DNA from: Neocallimastix lanati (nom. inval.)
Lineage: Eukaryota; Neocallimastigomycota; Neocallimastigomycetes; Neocallimastigales; Neocallimastigaceae
DNA length: 64,000 bases
Reading direction: 5' to 3'
NCBI GenBank assembly: GCA_016946835.1
Contig: JACVTC010000065.1
Span: forward strand, 438,501-502,500
The notes below the pieces were generated by a model that was given only the letters and a program-made list of their open reading frames with translations, searched no databases and was not told where the DNA came from. Shown one piece after another: positions 20,566 to 34,088 of this stretch. Within the stretch, counting starts at the first letter, position 1, and each line of letters starts with the position of its first letter. Made by a program: the position numbers and the translations under genes.

Positions 20566-20900
20566 TTAAATTTTTATAATTTTTAGTAATTTCATTGAAT
20601 TATACCTCAGGCTATAGTATTCAGCTTCAGCGGTGGAAGTTGAAACACAATACTGGAGTTTAGAAAACCAGCTTGTTGGTAAATTATCAATTTTTATTAA
20701 GAATCTTGAAGTTGACTTTAGAGTAGTTTTGTTATCAGTATTCAACATCTGTATAGATTTTAATAATAGGTATTTTTAGGAAAAATGTAATCATAATTAA
20801 TAGTGTATTTTAAATATTTTGAAATTTTATGACACTTCCCCAATCTTCCAAATTTGGATGATTAGATTTTCTGGTTATTTTGTTGATATCAAATATCAAA
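20566..20900 (-). pseudogene. C5 RNase H remnant
   Basis: LPTSWFSKLQYCVSTSTAEAEYYSL at 20610-20700 is the copia RNase H block. Upstream pieces AVGNLLYLAICT and PENLIIQIWK (to ~20990) are the RT/RNase H connection. Confidence 0.75.
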
Positions 20901-21005
20901 TAGAACATGTACATATAGCTAAATATAATAGATTACCTACAGCACTTTGATAGATTGTTTTGTTGAATGATTTATTTCTTAATTGCTCGTTTTCTAAAGG
21001 TATGG

Positions 21006-21125
21006 AATTATTTTGTTTTTTTATCTTTTTTTGTAATGAATTTATTTAAGAAATCATTTATACATAATTATTTTGTTTTTTTATCTTTTTTTGTAATGAA
21101 TTTATTTAAGAAATCATTTATACAT
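21006..21125. repeat. Perfect 60-bp tandem duplication
   Basis: The 60 bp starting at 21006 are repeated without a mismatch (A/T-rich with TTTTTTTATCTTTTTTTGTA). It lies within the decayed RT region of C5 and must be much younger than the element. Confidence 0.9.
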
Positions 21126-21168
21126 CTTTTTTGATGTAACATATATCCATCTTTATATTTTCCCAATT

Positions 21169-21700
21169 TTATGAGGTTACAAAATCTATCTCACTGATAT
21201 CTTTAATATTAAATTTATCCTTAATCATTCTTTTCTCTATTTCTACTTCCGGAGAAGTTCCTTCTATTAAAATGTGGTCAACATAAACAGTCAAAATACA
21301 CTCAATATTATTATTTAAATCAAATATGACAATACATGGATCTCTTTTTAATCTTATTTTTAATAATTTTTTAATCAATTTATTGTTTCATTCTTTACCA
21401 ACGTGTTTAAGTCCACAATGGCTTTTTCTAATTTACAGTAGAGTCTTTTATCGATTGAAGGATGTCTTTCTGGAAATACATATAAATGTTCTCCTTTTTT
21501 TAACATTACATATATGCCAAATTTATGTCTATTTATTTTATAACGAAATTTCTTTATATGGCAATTGCTGTTATAATCCTAATGTAATATTGTTAAAGTT
21601 TAGGGGGAAAAGTATCTTTGTAATCTACACTGTATTTTTGAGTGAATCCTTTTGCTCTATAAATCAACTTTCCTTTTCATAATGTTTTTTACGGGAATTT
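21169..21700 (-). pseudogene. C5 reverse transcriptase remnant
   Basis: The open piece 21378-21169 reads DPCIVIFDLNNNIECILTVYVDHILIEG; the catalytic YVDD is YVDH. Further fragments to 21700 resemble the finger/palm region in other frames. Confidence 0.75.
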
Positions 21701-22199
21701 CTTTTTTATTTAATATACTATCTAGAAGATATAATATTTACTCCTAGTTTTTTTATTTTGAAAATGTTCAATTTTTTGCATATTTTGTAATTCTTCATTA
21801 ATTGCTTCTTACCACTTGTTTTTATCATTTATATAAAAATATCTTTATTATATAATAGTTTTTTATTCAATTTTTTGTTTTTTAATTATTTTACTTTTAT
21901 TATTATTTAAAATTCGCAATTTTCTTTTTCTTTCTTGAATCATATAAATTTTAACATTATTAGTATTAATATCATTATTATTTATATTATTTATAACATT
22001 TCTATTAATATTATTATTATAATTATTAATATTATTATTTTTATTATCATTGTTGTTGTTACTGTTATTTATTGTAATATTTTCAAAAAATTCAAATGAA
22101 CAAAAGAAAATATTATTATTCTATTGTTTGCTTTGTCTAAAATATTATAATAGGATGGAATGTTATAATAACCTAAAAAGATACCAGCATTGTTATTAA

Positions 22200-22900
22200 T
22201 TTATTTATGAAAATTTTACAAATAAAAAAAAATTCTTTAAATCAAAAAATTTTTATATTATCATAATTTACAGGTTTATTATAAATAATCTTGAACTGAA
22301 TTTTATATTTAATTGCAGAATGGGGGAAGACGGTTATAAATATTGTTTGAAGAATATCGCATCTTCCTCAAATGAGTTATTTAATTTTGAATCAATTAAA
22401 ATAGATATTACAAATGGTATTAATGTCCCATTAAAACTTTGCGGGTTATAAGGAATATTAATTTGGTGGTCAAGTCCATTAAATTCATAAAAGCTATTGA
22501 AATAATGGTTTGAAAATTCCAACAAATTGTTATTGCGAATATTGAATGTGTGTTTTAAAAATGATTTTTTTTTAATTACAAATAATAAAATTTGTTGAAA
22601 ATGTCATATTTACTTTTCATAAACAAATTTCATCCATACCTAGAAAATTCATCCAGTATAATAAGGAAAAATTTGTTTCAATATATTGATTTTTTATAGG
22701 ATCAACAAAGTTTATATGTACTAATTCGAAAGGTTTTGATGATATTTGATTAGAGGGTCTGAAAGATTTATTTAAAATTTAGAATTTGAGCATACTTGGC
22801 AATTATTGAGTTTTGAAATATTTGAAAGTTTTTTCTGATATTAATTTATTGATATTGAAATGGTATAAATCGTCTATACCAGAAGTCATGATTATTTACC
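22200..22900 (-). pseudogene. C5 integrase remnant
   Basis: The piece 22525-22334 contains FYEFNGLDHQINIPYNPQSFNGT, the region around the integrase catalytic Glu (usually NPQSNGxxER; Glu is not recognisable here). 22620-22850 holds degraded H2C2/first-Asp segments. 21900-22190 is Asn-rich linker. Confidence 0.7.
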
Positions 22901-22920
22901 AATGATATATGATTAATACT

Positions 22921-23166
22921 TTAAGAATTTTTGGAGTTGTTGATATTTGATTTATTTTCAATATTGCATTTTGTAAACCGGATTCTACAAGTGTTAGAAT
23001 TGCTTGAATCAATTTTATATATCCTATCGAATGAATTGTTATAGATTATGACAGATGCTTTGTTATTGATTGATGTGAAAATAATTTTGTAATTTTGTTT
23101 TTTTAATGGGCTTACAGAAATTAAATTTGTATTAAAATTTGGAGAGAAGAATAATTTTTTTAACAT
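22921..23166 (-). pseudogene. C5 protease C-terminal remnant
   Basis: FFSPNFNTNLISVSPLKKQNYKIIF is the conserved C-terminal strand of copia proteases. The catalytic DSG is not recognisable upstream. Confidence 0.7.
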
Positions 23167-23559
23167 TATTATATGGGTATTAATGTATCAAGAAAAGTTT
23201 GCAACATAGTTTGGAACAACTATTTTGCTGTTGGCCAGAGTAATGTTCGTGATATGGTTTAATGTTTGTTAATAATTCTAAATAAAAGGATATATAAATT
23301 GAAATAAACGAATCAAGAATTCAATTTGAAATATTATTATGGTATATTTTTTTATTTTTAAAGTCTAGTTTGACATTTCTATTGAATTAAGTTGGATACT
23401 ATATGGCAAGTAATAGTTTTTGTAGAGTATGTATTTATGTATTAATTTTAAATATATTTATTGAAATTTTTATTTTTACTATTTAATTTCGATTTTATAT
23501 TAGTATTCCATTTTGCTTTGATGTTTCATTTTTTATTTGTGTATCTATATATATTTTTG

Positions 23560-24870
23560 TACTTATTATTGTACTAGCAGTTATAGGAATAATGTCCATA
23601 CTTACTATAATAGAACATCTCTCATTTTTTCTTTTATTGTTTTGGAATTTTTACTTATTATTATTTTTGGATTTATTAATGCTTTTGAAATAATTTTTTA
23701 ATTTTTGTACTATGAATATCATTTGCTTTGATATTTGAATTCTTTTGTTGTTTGAAAAGGTAATTTCTGGAATTTGCCATATTCACAACACTTCTCCCAA
23801 TTTAATTTTTAATGAAAAATATTTATAAAACTTAGATTTTCCGGTAGAACTCTATTTAAAATTCCAGTTTGTATTGAGTCCGCTAGTATTTTGGAGCATT
23901 ATGAAAGTGTTAATGTAGTTATTAATTGAAAATTTCATATTTTTAATTTCTTCTTTTAAGAAGTTTTGTAATGACTTTGAATTATTTTTTTGGTGCTATT
24001 TCCAAGGTTTGTTGGTTATGATCCATTTTGCCAAGATATCAAAAATGATATCTTGTTTTGATGTTTTGATGTTATTCTATTGTATACTAAAGAATCAATT
24101 AATTTATGGATATAGTTGTATATATTTTCCTTGAAATCAAGTTCTTAATTTTTTGATTTTTTCTTTGATGATGTATATCTAATTTATTTATGTATAGTAG
24201 ATAAAGTATATTTGTTCTCCACTCCAGATAATTTTCAGGCAATAATTAAATTACTCTGTTAAAATTTTTAGAGTAATTGAATGCAATTTCTTTTAGTATT
24301 TAATTGTTGTCATTAATAGAGATGACTTGATTTTCAATTTGGCTCTAGTGTTGAATACTATTTCTTCTTCGTTTACAAATGGTAAAGTTAAATTTATTTA
24401 TTTGATTTAGGATTGAACAATTTATTATTTAGATTATTTATATTAAATTAATTAAAATAATGTAATTTGTAATTTATTTACTTAATTTTAATTACTATTA
24501 ATTAATGTTTTAATCACAGTTATAAAATTTATTAATAGTACTGAATAAATAAACTGTGATTTGATAATTTCTGTTTTTTTTAATTTTAGATATACGTAGT
24601 TTTATTTTTAGTTAAAGATAATTTTATAATTCATTACTGACTATTTTCAGCATATATAAAATTTAAAATATTTTATATTATTTATGAAGGTAATTTGATT
24701 AAAATATTTTATATATAAATATATAATTTAATAGTATATATAATTGATATAATATTTAATAATATTTAATAATATTTGATGAAAAAAAAATTAGTATTAT
24801 ACATATATAAATTTTTAATTTCAAATTAGGTTTAGAAATATTTAATTTTTATAATAGTACAGGATGAAAG
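23560..24870 (-). pseudogene. C5 gag remnant
   Basis: Position between protease and primer site, and a degraded zinc knuckle KYGHYSYNC near 23575-23620, indicate gag. Stops and frameshifts throughout; the extent is approximate. Confidence 0.5.
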
Positions 24871-24875
24871 TCAAT

Positions 24876-24889
24876 TGAGATTCTTAATC
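24876..24889 (-). promoter_or_regulatory. Primer-binding site of C5 (internal tRNA-Lys, one mismatch)
   Basis: Element strand GATTAAGAATCTCA; one change from the shared site. Confidence 0.75.
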
Positions 24890-27800
24890 TTTCAATAATA
24901 TAAAGATAAAATATATAATTTATTTATTTATAATTAAAACTATGAATGGAGAACCGAAGCTATGACAGATTTATTCTTAAAAAACAAGTAACAGGAATTA
25001 GTTCATCAGCGAAATCTATAACACAATGTGGATCTTCCTTGTGTATACAATTAATAAAAAACAGTATTTAGTATTTTTTAGTCATTTTGAACGGTGATAC
25101 CATTTGGGTTTATTAATACTTTTTCTTCAATATTTTAACTATATTCTCTTCCCTGTCTTGGATAAATTCGCATATTCTATATTGAAGATATCTTTATTTT
25201 TGAAGAATTATAAGAATCACCATTACAGAAATATCTTATGAATTATCTGATTACCAAATCAAAAGAAATAAATATTTATGATAAAATCTATATCTATATA
25301 AATGTAAAATTTAAACAATATTTTTAAGTTCTTCAGTATATAATTTTATTTTTATACTTTATTTTTATATTAGTCGTTTAATTTTCTTGTAAATTTAAAT
25401 AATTTTTTTGAATTATTAAATAAAGAAAAAATATATTTAGATAATTAGAAATAAATAAACTTTGTTTTTCAATTGGGTTTATAATTAATTTTAAATTTAG
25501 TGTATTAAATGTGTTACTTTTAATAATGAAGTTTTAAGAATAATATCGAATATAATAATAATAAATTAACTTTATATGATAATAATTATTGATGATAATT
25601 ATTTTATTAAATTGTTATTGAATTTTACAAATTGCTTTCTCGAATAAAATATGTTTTTATGTTTTATTCATAATTTATAATAATTTCACATTATTCATTG
25701 TTAATATTTATTTATTATTAAAATTATAGTAATTTTTAGTTTAAATATATAAATCCATAAATTAAAATAATTAATAATAATAAAGGTATATAAATAACAT
25801 TGAAGTTATTAAATTGCATTCCAGTTTTAATATTATTAATGGTATCTTGTGAATTGAAAAATATGAATAAATTATTAAGTTAATAAGAGAACAGTTAAAA
25901 AATATTTATGAGAAATATTAATAAAAACTATTTATGTTGAATATTTGTAATGGTAAAATGAATTATATAATTAAGAAAAAATTCATGAAAAAGTATTAAA
26001 TTTAGAATAATGAAAAGAATATTAAATAAATCCTTTATATTTTGATTATTTTATGATATTCTATGAGAAAATTGCCATACTTAATAATCTCTTAAAAAGT
26101 ATTATTATGAAATTAAAATATTAGATTTATATGGTGCTTTATATTTCTATTGAAATTAAGAATGATAGACTTAAAAGATTAAATAAGATATCTCTTTTAA
26201 TTAGAAAGATAGTTTATATTTGTGCCATAACTTTATCTTCTTCTTTTGATTTTAAATGTGTTAGTTAAATTGTTGATAGCATAAAATTACTAATAAACAA
26301 ATACATTCGAACAAATGATATTTAAATATAATGTTATTGTAAATTATAATCTATTTTATGAAGTTAATACAAATATTCTTAAACATATCATACAAAATTT
26401 TAAATAAAAATATTTAAATTTTATAATATAGATTTCATTGAAGGATTATCTTAACTAAATTAGTATAGTAGGAAAGCATAATTAAAAAATAATAATAATT
26501 TCATAATATTTGAAAGATTTTCAATTATATTTGTTATATTTATCAAATTTAAATTACTAAATCATTTTATAATTTATAATTTGTTCATATGAGTTTTATC
26601 TTATTTCTTGTATTTTAATAATTATATAAAAATTTATTATATAAGTAAATATAAAGAAAAAGAATTATTAATAATTATTATTAACTAAACTGTTTAATAT
26701 TAAATTTTAAAATTTAAAATCAATTTGTTTTATATATATACTCTATAATGATTTAAGATAGAAAAAGATAATATAGGTAAATCCTTTAATATATTTATTT
26801 TCATTCAGATACACTTTATAAAAATTATCATTTTCGGGTCTTTTATAAAATATAGAACAACTTAGCAATAGGCTTCAATATATTGGATTAAATAAATAAT
26901 AGGAAATGTTCTTGGTTACATACATAATAATATCATTTTATTCTAAATAATATTACCTTTTCTTATGGGTAATCACACTCTGGTAGTAAAATATATGATG
27001 AATTTTATATTATTATATGTATCAATTTTGTAGAAAATTAATGAATATAAATTATTAGATTAAATTTAAGAAATTCTATAATTGAATACTTATTACATAA
27101 ATGAAAACTTTTTAATTTATGAATTATCTAAACATTTGTAATTTTAGTTTATTCATTGTTTCTCCTTCGTTTCAAATTTTTATAACTCTTTTTTAGATGA
27201 TCTAATATGTTGATATTAAAAACTATAAGCTGACAATAAAAAATTTTAGAATATTTAATATATTTATTGAAAGAACAAAAATAATTATAATAAATATTAT
27301 ATTTTAATATTTTATTAAATTTATATTTCATATAAATTAGAAATAATGATTATAATTTAATAAATAAAATTTAATTATTATTTATAAATTTGAAAAAATT
27401 ATAATTTTAAAATAAAGAAATAGAGAACTACAGATATATTATATTTAATTTATGTTTATATTATAAAATTTTAATATTTAAAGATAAAATTAATTTAATT
27501 AGTTATTATTTTAAATTACTTATATTTTTCTATTTGAAAAAGAATTAATTAATATAAGAAAAAAAGTATATTATTTTATTTTTATAAGTCTTTAAAGCTA
27601 AAAATGAATAATAATAATAATATAATTATTATTTTTAACTAAATTTTTTAATAGTTAAAAATTATTTTCATATTTTTTAACTATATTTAAAACAGATGAA
27701 AAGGTTATATATTTAAAATAAATATAGTTAAAAGTTTGAGTTAGAATATTTATTAATTAATAATTGTTATTAAATTAAAAATAAATTACATCAAAATGTA

Positions 27801-30800
27801 CTGATGAAAATAAAATTAAATTTCTTAATATAATCTGAAATATAAAAAAATTTGAAATCAAACATTCAATATTTTATTTAAAATGTTAAAGAATAATTTA
27901 CAAGAATAAAAAAATATAGAAAAAAAATATTTTATAAATAAAAGACTCAAATTCTTTATTTATTATTTAAAATATAAACTTGATTTAATAATTTTTTTTG
28001 AAACATATTATATTGAACAAATTTAAAGGAAACAAATTTTTTTCAATAATTAAAATGATATTACTTTAAAAATATGTTTAAAAATATTAAAATTATATAG
28101 ATAGAGTTTATTTGCAAATCTATAGATATTAGTTAAATATTTATTTTATAATTAATAAATTTATTATATGAATTATTTTAAATTGATTTTTACAAAAAAA
28201 TATATTAATTTCAACATAAATTAATTTTTAGAAATTATATTTATTTATTATATATAATTTAATTATCTAAAGGAATTCTGTTTAAAAATTATAATAAATA
28301 AATTATTAAAATAATTTTTATTTGTAATACTACTACCTTTTTTTCATATATATACTTTGATAAAAATGTGTAATTAATGTGTATTTATAAACATATTTAT
28401 ATTTGTTTTAATATTTTAATTTTTAATTAAATATTTTCATTAAATAAATAATATTAATTGATAATTTAAAAATGTTATTTTTAAATTTATTGTAAAATAT
28501 AAAGTATCAAATTATTACTAATTTAATACATTTTAAATTACTGTTTTTATTAATTCATTAAATATCATTTTTTGAAAAATGTAATTTTGTTTTATTATTC
28601 CTGAAATATTAATATATTAATATATGAAAATAAAATTTAATAAAAGTAAAATGAATTATATTAAACAATAAAATAATTAACTATGTATTATTTTACAAAG
28701 AATTTATTAATTTTTATATATTATTTTAGGCAACTTTTAATTATACAAAATTTATTTAAAATATGAAATATTAAAAAATTATTATAAACTTTAAAATATG
28801 AAATAGATAATTTCAATAATATTTTAAAAATTTATCAAATTTATTATATATAAATTAAATAACTTCTTTAATTATCTAAATAAAAAATTTTATATTTTAT
28901 AATTAAACAAATTTAAATTTATTTTCGAAAAAATCAATATTCAATATTTAATAAGTATTAAGACATTTAATATAATGATTGAGAATTTATTTAATTATTT
29001 TAAAATGTAAAATGATAATTTAAACATAATAATTCTTAAGTATTAATTTACACATATAATTAAATTATTATAATAATTTTTAGAAATTACGTGTAAATTT
29101 GTAATAATTGTATATTTTTTCAATTAATTATATTAATTGTGAATAAATTGGTTTTTATAATATATAAACTAATTTTATAAATAATCAAATAATCATATAT
29201 ATTTTATTTTTAATTATATAAATGTTTTGTATAAAATTTAATATCTTTTAATACATAATTTATTTTAATTATATAAAATTTTTAATAATTTATTTGTATT
29301 AAATTCATATTTAATATTTTAATAATATATTTAATATTATATTACTCTTTTATCATTAAATTATTGATGTTAAAAAAATATAATGTTGAAATTCAGGAAA
29401 CAATTTTTATAGTAATATTTCAAAAAGAAAATTTAGAATCAAATATATCCTTTACATTAAAAAATCTTTCTAATATTTTATATAATGATAATATTAAAAT
29501 ACTTAATATTTGTTTCTACTTACAATTATAAAATAGTTTACATATATCACACTCTTTATAAGATTTGAATTCCAAGAAAACAAAATTAAAATCTTATTAA
29601 AATAGTTTACTTGCTAATTAAACTTAACCAATTTATTTATATTATAAAAATAACTTAATATTTTTCTCTATAAGAAATTTTTAACTACAACTGCCATCAT
29701 AAATTAAAACCCCTAAGAAACATAGAATCAAATTATTTGTGATTTTTAGAAAAATTTTTACTTCATTAGTTGTATATTAAATATTATTAAATTGATTTTG
29801 AATTAATTATTTGATTTTATATATTAATATATATTTAAATTAATACTCTATATATATTATTATTAAATTTATTAAATAATAATATATTATATATATTCTC
29901 ATTATTCAATAATATTAGGGATAAAGAAAAGTATTGAAATAAATACTATATAACTAAATAGTAAAAATATGTTAAAATTCATATATTTATTTTATTTTAA
30001 TATTCTTACTTTCATATAAATGTCATATAAGAATTATTTATTATAAAGTAAAAAAGTAATTACATTATACATTTTTATTTTAAATATTTCAAATTAAAAT
30101 GGTTTATTTTCATTTACTATTATATATTAATTTGTAGCAACAAAATTCAAAATTTTAAAGTATAATATGTTTTGGTATTTTTAAGAAGTTAATTTCATGA
30201 AAAATTAAGAATATCAATAATAATTGGATTTTATTAACTTAAACCTTAAGTATTGATAGTTTTTAATAAAAGGAGAACCATAAACTTTGATTACTAATTA
30301 ATAATTAGTAGGAATATTTTAATTACTCTATTTTAATTATAATTTACTATATAATTAAATGAAAAGATTTCACATTATTAAAATTAAATTTAATTCTATA
30401 ATTTTTCAATAAAAATCAATCTAATTGAATCTAAATAATTAGATTAATTAAATTTATTCTTCTTATTAAAAATTATTAAAATAATTTTTGATGTAAATAA
30501 ATATTGGAATTATTAATATAATTTTAATTTCAGATTTTTCGTCTCAATAATTAATAAAACATTTAATTAATAAATTTAAAACATTTTCAATTAATGGTTT
30601 TTAATTTAATTTTTATTTTTACTTAGTTTTTATATATTATTATTTAGTAAAAAAAAGTGTAGTTTTTATATATTATTATTTAGTAAAAAAAAGTGTAGTT
30701 TTTATATATTATTATTTAGTAAAAAAAAGCGTAGTTTTTATATATTATTATTTAGTAAAAAAAAGTGTTATTATTTTTTTTTACTAAATAATAATATATA

Positions 30801-31213
30801 AAAACTAACAATAAAGCAATAGTTAATATTTAATAATATAGTTTAATATTTAAAATAAACAATAATAATAAATTAGATTTTCCAAGAATAATTAAATAGT
30901 TATTAAAAAATAACATTGTTATTTAAAAATGATCAAATTTTTGTTTGTAATTTTAATTATTTCTATATAGTTAAATTATTATATATGCTTCATTAATACG
31001 TTCTCGTATTAATTTACATATAAAATTAATTGTAATTTAATTATTATGATAATCTAATTATTAGAAAGAAATAAATATAAATGTTAAAGTTTATTTTGTT
31101 AATTATTTTATTTAATAGATTAATTTATAATATTATATATTTTTTATTATACATTTAAAATATTTACTTAACTTGTGGCTTGTTGCATTAAGTAGACTAC
31201 GTACTAAAATTTG
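24890..31213. other. 6.3 kb without recognisable genes
   Basis: Extremely A+T-rich, with stops in all frames every few dozen bases. 24890-25250 is a little less A+T-rich and probably contains the C5 5' LTR or an older relic. I see no gene, tRNA or LTR pair. The only distinct structure is the hairpin array at 30624-30808. Confidence 0.6.
30624..30808. repeat. Four 36-bp tandem repeats followed by an inverted copy
   Basis: Units starting TAGTTTTTATATATTATTAT begin at 30624, 30660, 30696 and 30732; the third has one change (GCG for GTG). The sequence from ~30775 to 30808 is the reverse complement of one unit. The array can fold into a long hairpin and looks like a MITE end that has been multiplied. 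Confidence 0.85.
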
Positions 31214-31221
31214 TATCAGAT
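31214..31221. repeat. 8-bp target duplication, left copy
   Basis: TATCAGAT; the identical octamer is at 35871-35878, just outside the other inverted end. Confidence 0.85.
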
Positions 31222-31332
31222 GACTGTGTGGCATTTTGCAAAAGTTCATTTAGGAAAAGTTTCATTTCGCAAAATTTTAATAAATAGATAAATAAATAAT
31301 AAAATAAATAAATAAATAAATAATAAAAAAAT

Positions 31333-31587
31333 TGTTAGAATACAAAAAAATATATTAAATTTATATTAAAATAATTTATGTGCATTAAATAAAAGATATT
31401 TTTATAATACAACGAACTCGTTGTTAAGCTTAAATACAATGAAATATATTATGTAATAATTTCCGTTATATTTTTAATAAGCCACAAAATAGTATAAATA
31501 CAAATGTAATCTCATAAATTTAAAAATCAAGTAATTACTCATATTAAATAATTAAACTTTAATCAATTAAACATTTTATAAATAAAA
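31333..31587 (+). repeat. 5' LTR of C6
   Basis: 255 bp, TGTTAGAATACAAAAAAAT...TTTATAAATAAAA. Contains the palindromic segment ACGAACTCGTTGTTAAGC, also present in the 3' LTR. Confidence 0.9.
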
Positions 31588-31601
31588 GATTAAGAGTCTC
31601 A
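31588..31601 (+). promoter_or_regulatory. Primer-binding site of C6 (internal tRNA-Lys)
   Basis: GATTAAGAGTCTCA abutting the LTR. Confidence 0.85.
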
Positions 31602-31623
31602 TCCTCTTATACTATATACGACA

Positions 31624-32315
31624 TGTCTAACGAAACCAAATTAAGAACCGAAGATATTCTCAATAAGGATAACTTCGAAAACTAGGAATTCCTTATTAAT
31701 AACATTCGCAAATCTTTAAAAATATTAAAGTATGTAAATGAGAATGTAATCGGTAAATTAAATGATAAGTTTAAGAAGGAAAAGGGAAAACCCAAATCCG
31801 ACGAAACCGTCAAAGCTATCAAGGACTTGGAAAAGGATATCAAAGAAGCTGAAACCAAAGATGCCTTAGCCAGTACCATTATCAGTAAAAATGTAAGTCA
31901 AGAAGTTTTGAGCTACATAAGATATCTTACCACCGCTTATGATATTTTGGAAAAATTAAAGGTCTTATATGGAAAAAAGACAAACTTTAGAGAAGAAAAG
32001 ATTTCTATGCAGTGTGCAAATAATTCAATCTGTGAGTTTGACAGGGTTGGTACCTATGAAGGAAGTATTAATGGTTATAACATTAAATTCGAAAATGTCC
32101 TCTATTCTAAACAATTTAACAAGAATCTTCTGAGTGGAATTAAACTTACGAAGAATGGATTAAAATGTAACATTAAATTCAGGAGAGACAAAGTTTTTCT
32201 CACTTTAAAAACCACACTTGAAAAAAAAAGAACAATTAACATAGGCACATTTAAAGTCATTAAAAACAATACAATTCACATACTTACATACTTACGAAGA
32301 ATAAGCCGAATTTAA
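31624..32315 (+). pseudogene. C6 Gag N-terminus fused to protease C-terminus
   Basis: An ATG at 31624 follows the primer site; a single TAG at 31683 breaks the frame, which is then open to 32313. The first ~115 codons are Gag (NVSQEVLSYIRYLTTAYDILEKL). The frame then passes directly to the protease C-terminal strands (VGTYEGSINGYNIKFENVLYSKQFNKNLLSG). The zinc knuckle and the protease DSG active site are missing, so this is a deletion junction at about 31985-32040. The protein could not process a polyprotein. Confidence 0.85.
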
Positions 32316-32338
32316 AGAATTGTATTGACATCGTTTCA

Positions 32339-33240
32339 CTTGAAGAAACAATGGACATAAATGACCAATCTAAAATGCTATGGCATAGAAGACTTGGACA
32401 TTTTTATTACGACAATTTAACTAAATATCTAAAACTCCACAATGTCAAAATTAATGAATGCTTAAATTGTAAAATTGCCAAATTAAATAGGAAACCCCAT
32501 AATGGAGACACTCCAAAGGCAAAGCATCCACTAGACGTAATCCATTCTGATGTTATCAGATCCATTTCAAAATCATACTCAGGGAAAAGGTATGTTCTTA
32601 CTTTTATTGACGAATTTACTCACAAAAGTTGATCTTCCTCTTGGAAAACAAATCAGAAGTACCAAGAACAATTATAAATAACTTTACTTACGTAAATAAT
32701 CAATTCTACTATAATATTAAAACTTTTCATTCGGATCATGGTACCGAATATAACAATAAAAAGGTACTAAACTACTGCAATGAACACAGTATAATAAAAA
32801 CATTTTCACCACCATACAATCCTCAAAACAACGGGATTGATGAACAATTCAATTACACCATTGTAAGTTGTGCAAAAACTTTAATTCAATGGAGCAAGAT
32901 GTCTAGTGAGTGTTGGGATTACGCTATCAAATATGCAAATTTACTTTATAACATAACTCCACATAAAGGAATTGGAAATAATATTCCAAATGAAATTTAT
33001 TATAACAAAAATATCAGGCTTAAATATATTAAAGTCTTTGGTTGTGATGCCTACTATAAAGATTTTTCACAAGGAAAAATGAAATTTGATAGCAACAGTA
33101 AAAAGGGCGTATTTTTAGGAATAAGCATTGAATCCAATTGCTATATAATTATGGATTCAAAGGACTACAGTATTCACTTGTAAGAGAAGCAGTATTTAAT
33201 AAAGAAACTCCATCAAATTTAACTACCAGACATACGCAAC
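32339..33240 (+). pseudogene. C6 integrase (two frames)
   Basis: H2C2: LWHRRLGHFYYDN...CLNCKIAKLNRKPH. Then HSDVIRS, after a stop/frameshift at 32631 HSDHGTEYNN, and NPQNNGIDEQFN with the Glu. All D,D,E residues can be recognised. 32351-32632 and 32629-33183 overlap in different frames, so one small indel separates them. It ends with FLGISIESNCYIIMDS. Confidence 0.88.
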
Positions 33241-34088
33241 AATAAATTACCAACCAACATTTTTAATAACGACAATTATATTTACGAATTACCAATTATC
33301 AACTCTAACGAAAATGAAAATACATTCGATGATTCTGGAAAATTGATATACAATGAAGAATCTAATGAAGAAAATACAGAATCCAAAGAAAATAATTCTT
33401 CATCAAGAAAAGGTAAGGAACCAGAAATTGATTCACCCTGTTTCATTTATAAAAAACAATAATACTAATAAAATTATAGATACTCCTATTACTAACAACA
33501 AGAAAGATGAAATTAATAACTCTGCTAAAAGTAAGGAACCTGAAGACAACTATATAAATGATGAAAAAATTGAATCCATCGATGATCTCGCTTCAGGTTT
33601 CCAATCTATTAGTGTTTCAAATGATGAATCAAATTTCTCTGGGGACATTTCTTTAGAAAAGGATAAAATAAAATTTAATTCATCTACTAAAGAAAGTCAT
33701 CAACTTGTAATATTACACCTACCAAAAAGAAGATTATCTTAATGAAATATTAAACACTGTTCCCCTTAAACATAAATTGATTCATTCCGAACTTCTGGAG
33801 AGTAAGAAATTAAGACCATCCATGAATGAATCGCATAAAAGACCTGGAAACCCTATTCAATCCAACAGTAACAAAAAGTACAAGATCTCCCTTGACAATG
33901 TTGAAACTTCTAAAGGATGCATTACTGAAACACCTCTTTCATATAAACAAGTCATCACACCTTCAGATAAAATTCGGTGGATAGAAGCTATGAATTCCGA
34001 ATTACAAAATTTTCATGACAACCGAACCATGATTTTTGTTAAATCGCTTCCTCCTGATATTAAACCCATAACTACTAAATGGATCTAA
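33241..34088 (+). pseudogene. C6 linker and RT N-terminus
   Basis: A Ser/Asn/Glu-rich linker (33353-33742, 33777-34088) containing KRPGNPIQSNSNKKYK and ending in TPSDKIRWIEAMNSELQNFHDN...PPDIKPITTKW, the start of copia RT. A TAA follows directly at 34086. Confidence 0.75.

Larger units (their letters stand above)
20566..24889 (-). mobile_element. Decayed copia element C5 (minus strand)
   Basis: A primer site at 24876-24889 (one mismatch), then on the minus strand gag, protease, integrase, RT and RNase H remnants in copia order ending near 20566. All reading frames are heavily broken, so it is one of the oldest elements here. LTR borders are not identifiable. Confidence 0.75.

Noticed and set aside
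20815-20845. GGGGAAGTGTCA on the minus strand as a polypurine tract/LTR start
   Set aside because: The same bases encode the RT-RNase H connection of C5 and RNase H follows downstream, so an LTR cannot start here.
24950-25230. Possible host exon in a less A+T-rich patch
   Set aside because: Several stops in each frame and no recognisable motif; more likely LTR or relic sequence of C5.
30600-30820. CRISPR-like array (four regular 36-bp repeats)
   Set aside because: No spacers between units, eukaryotic context, and an inverted copy at the end.
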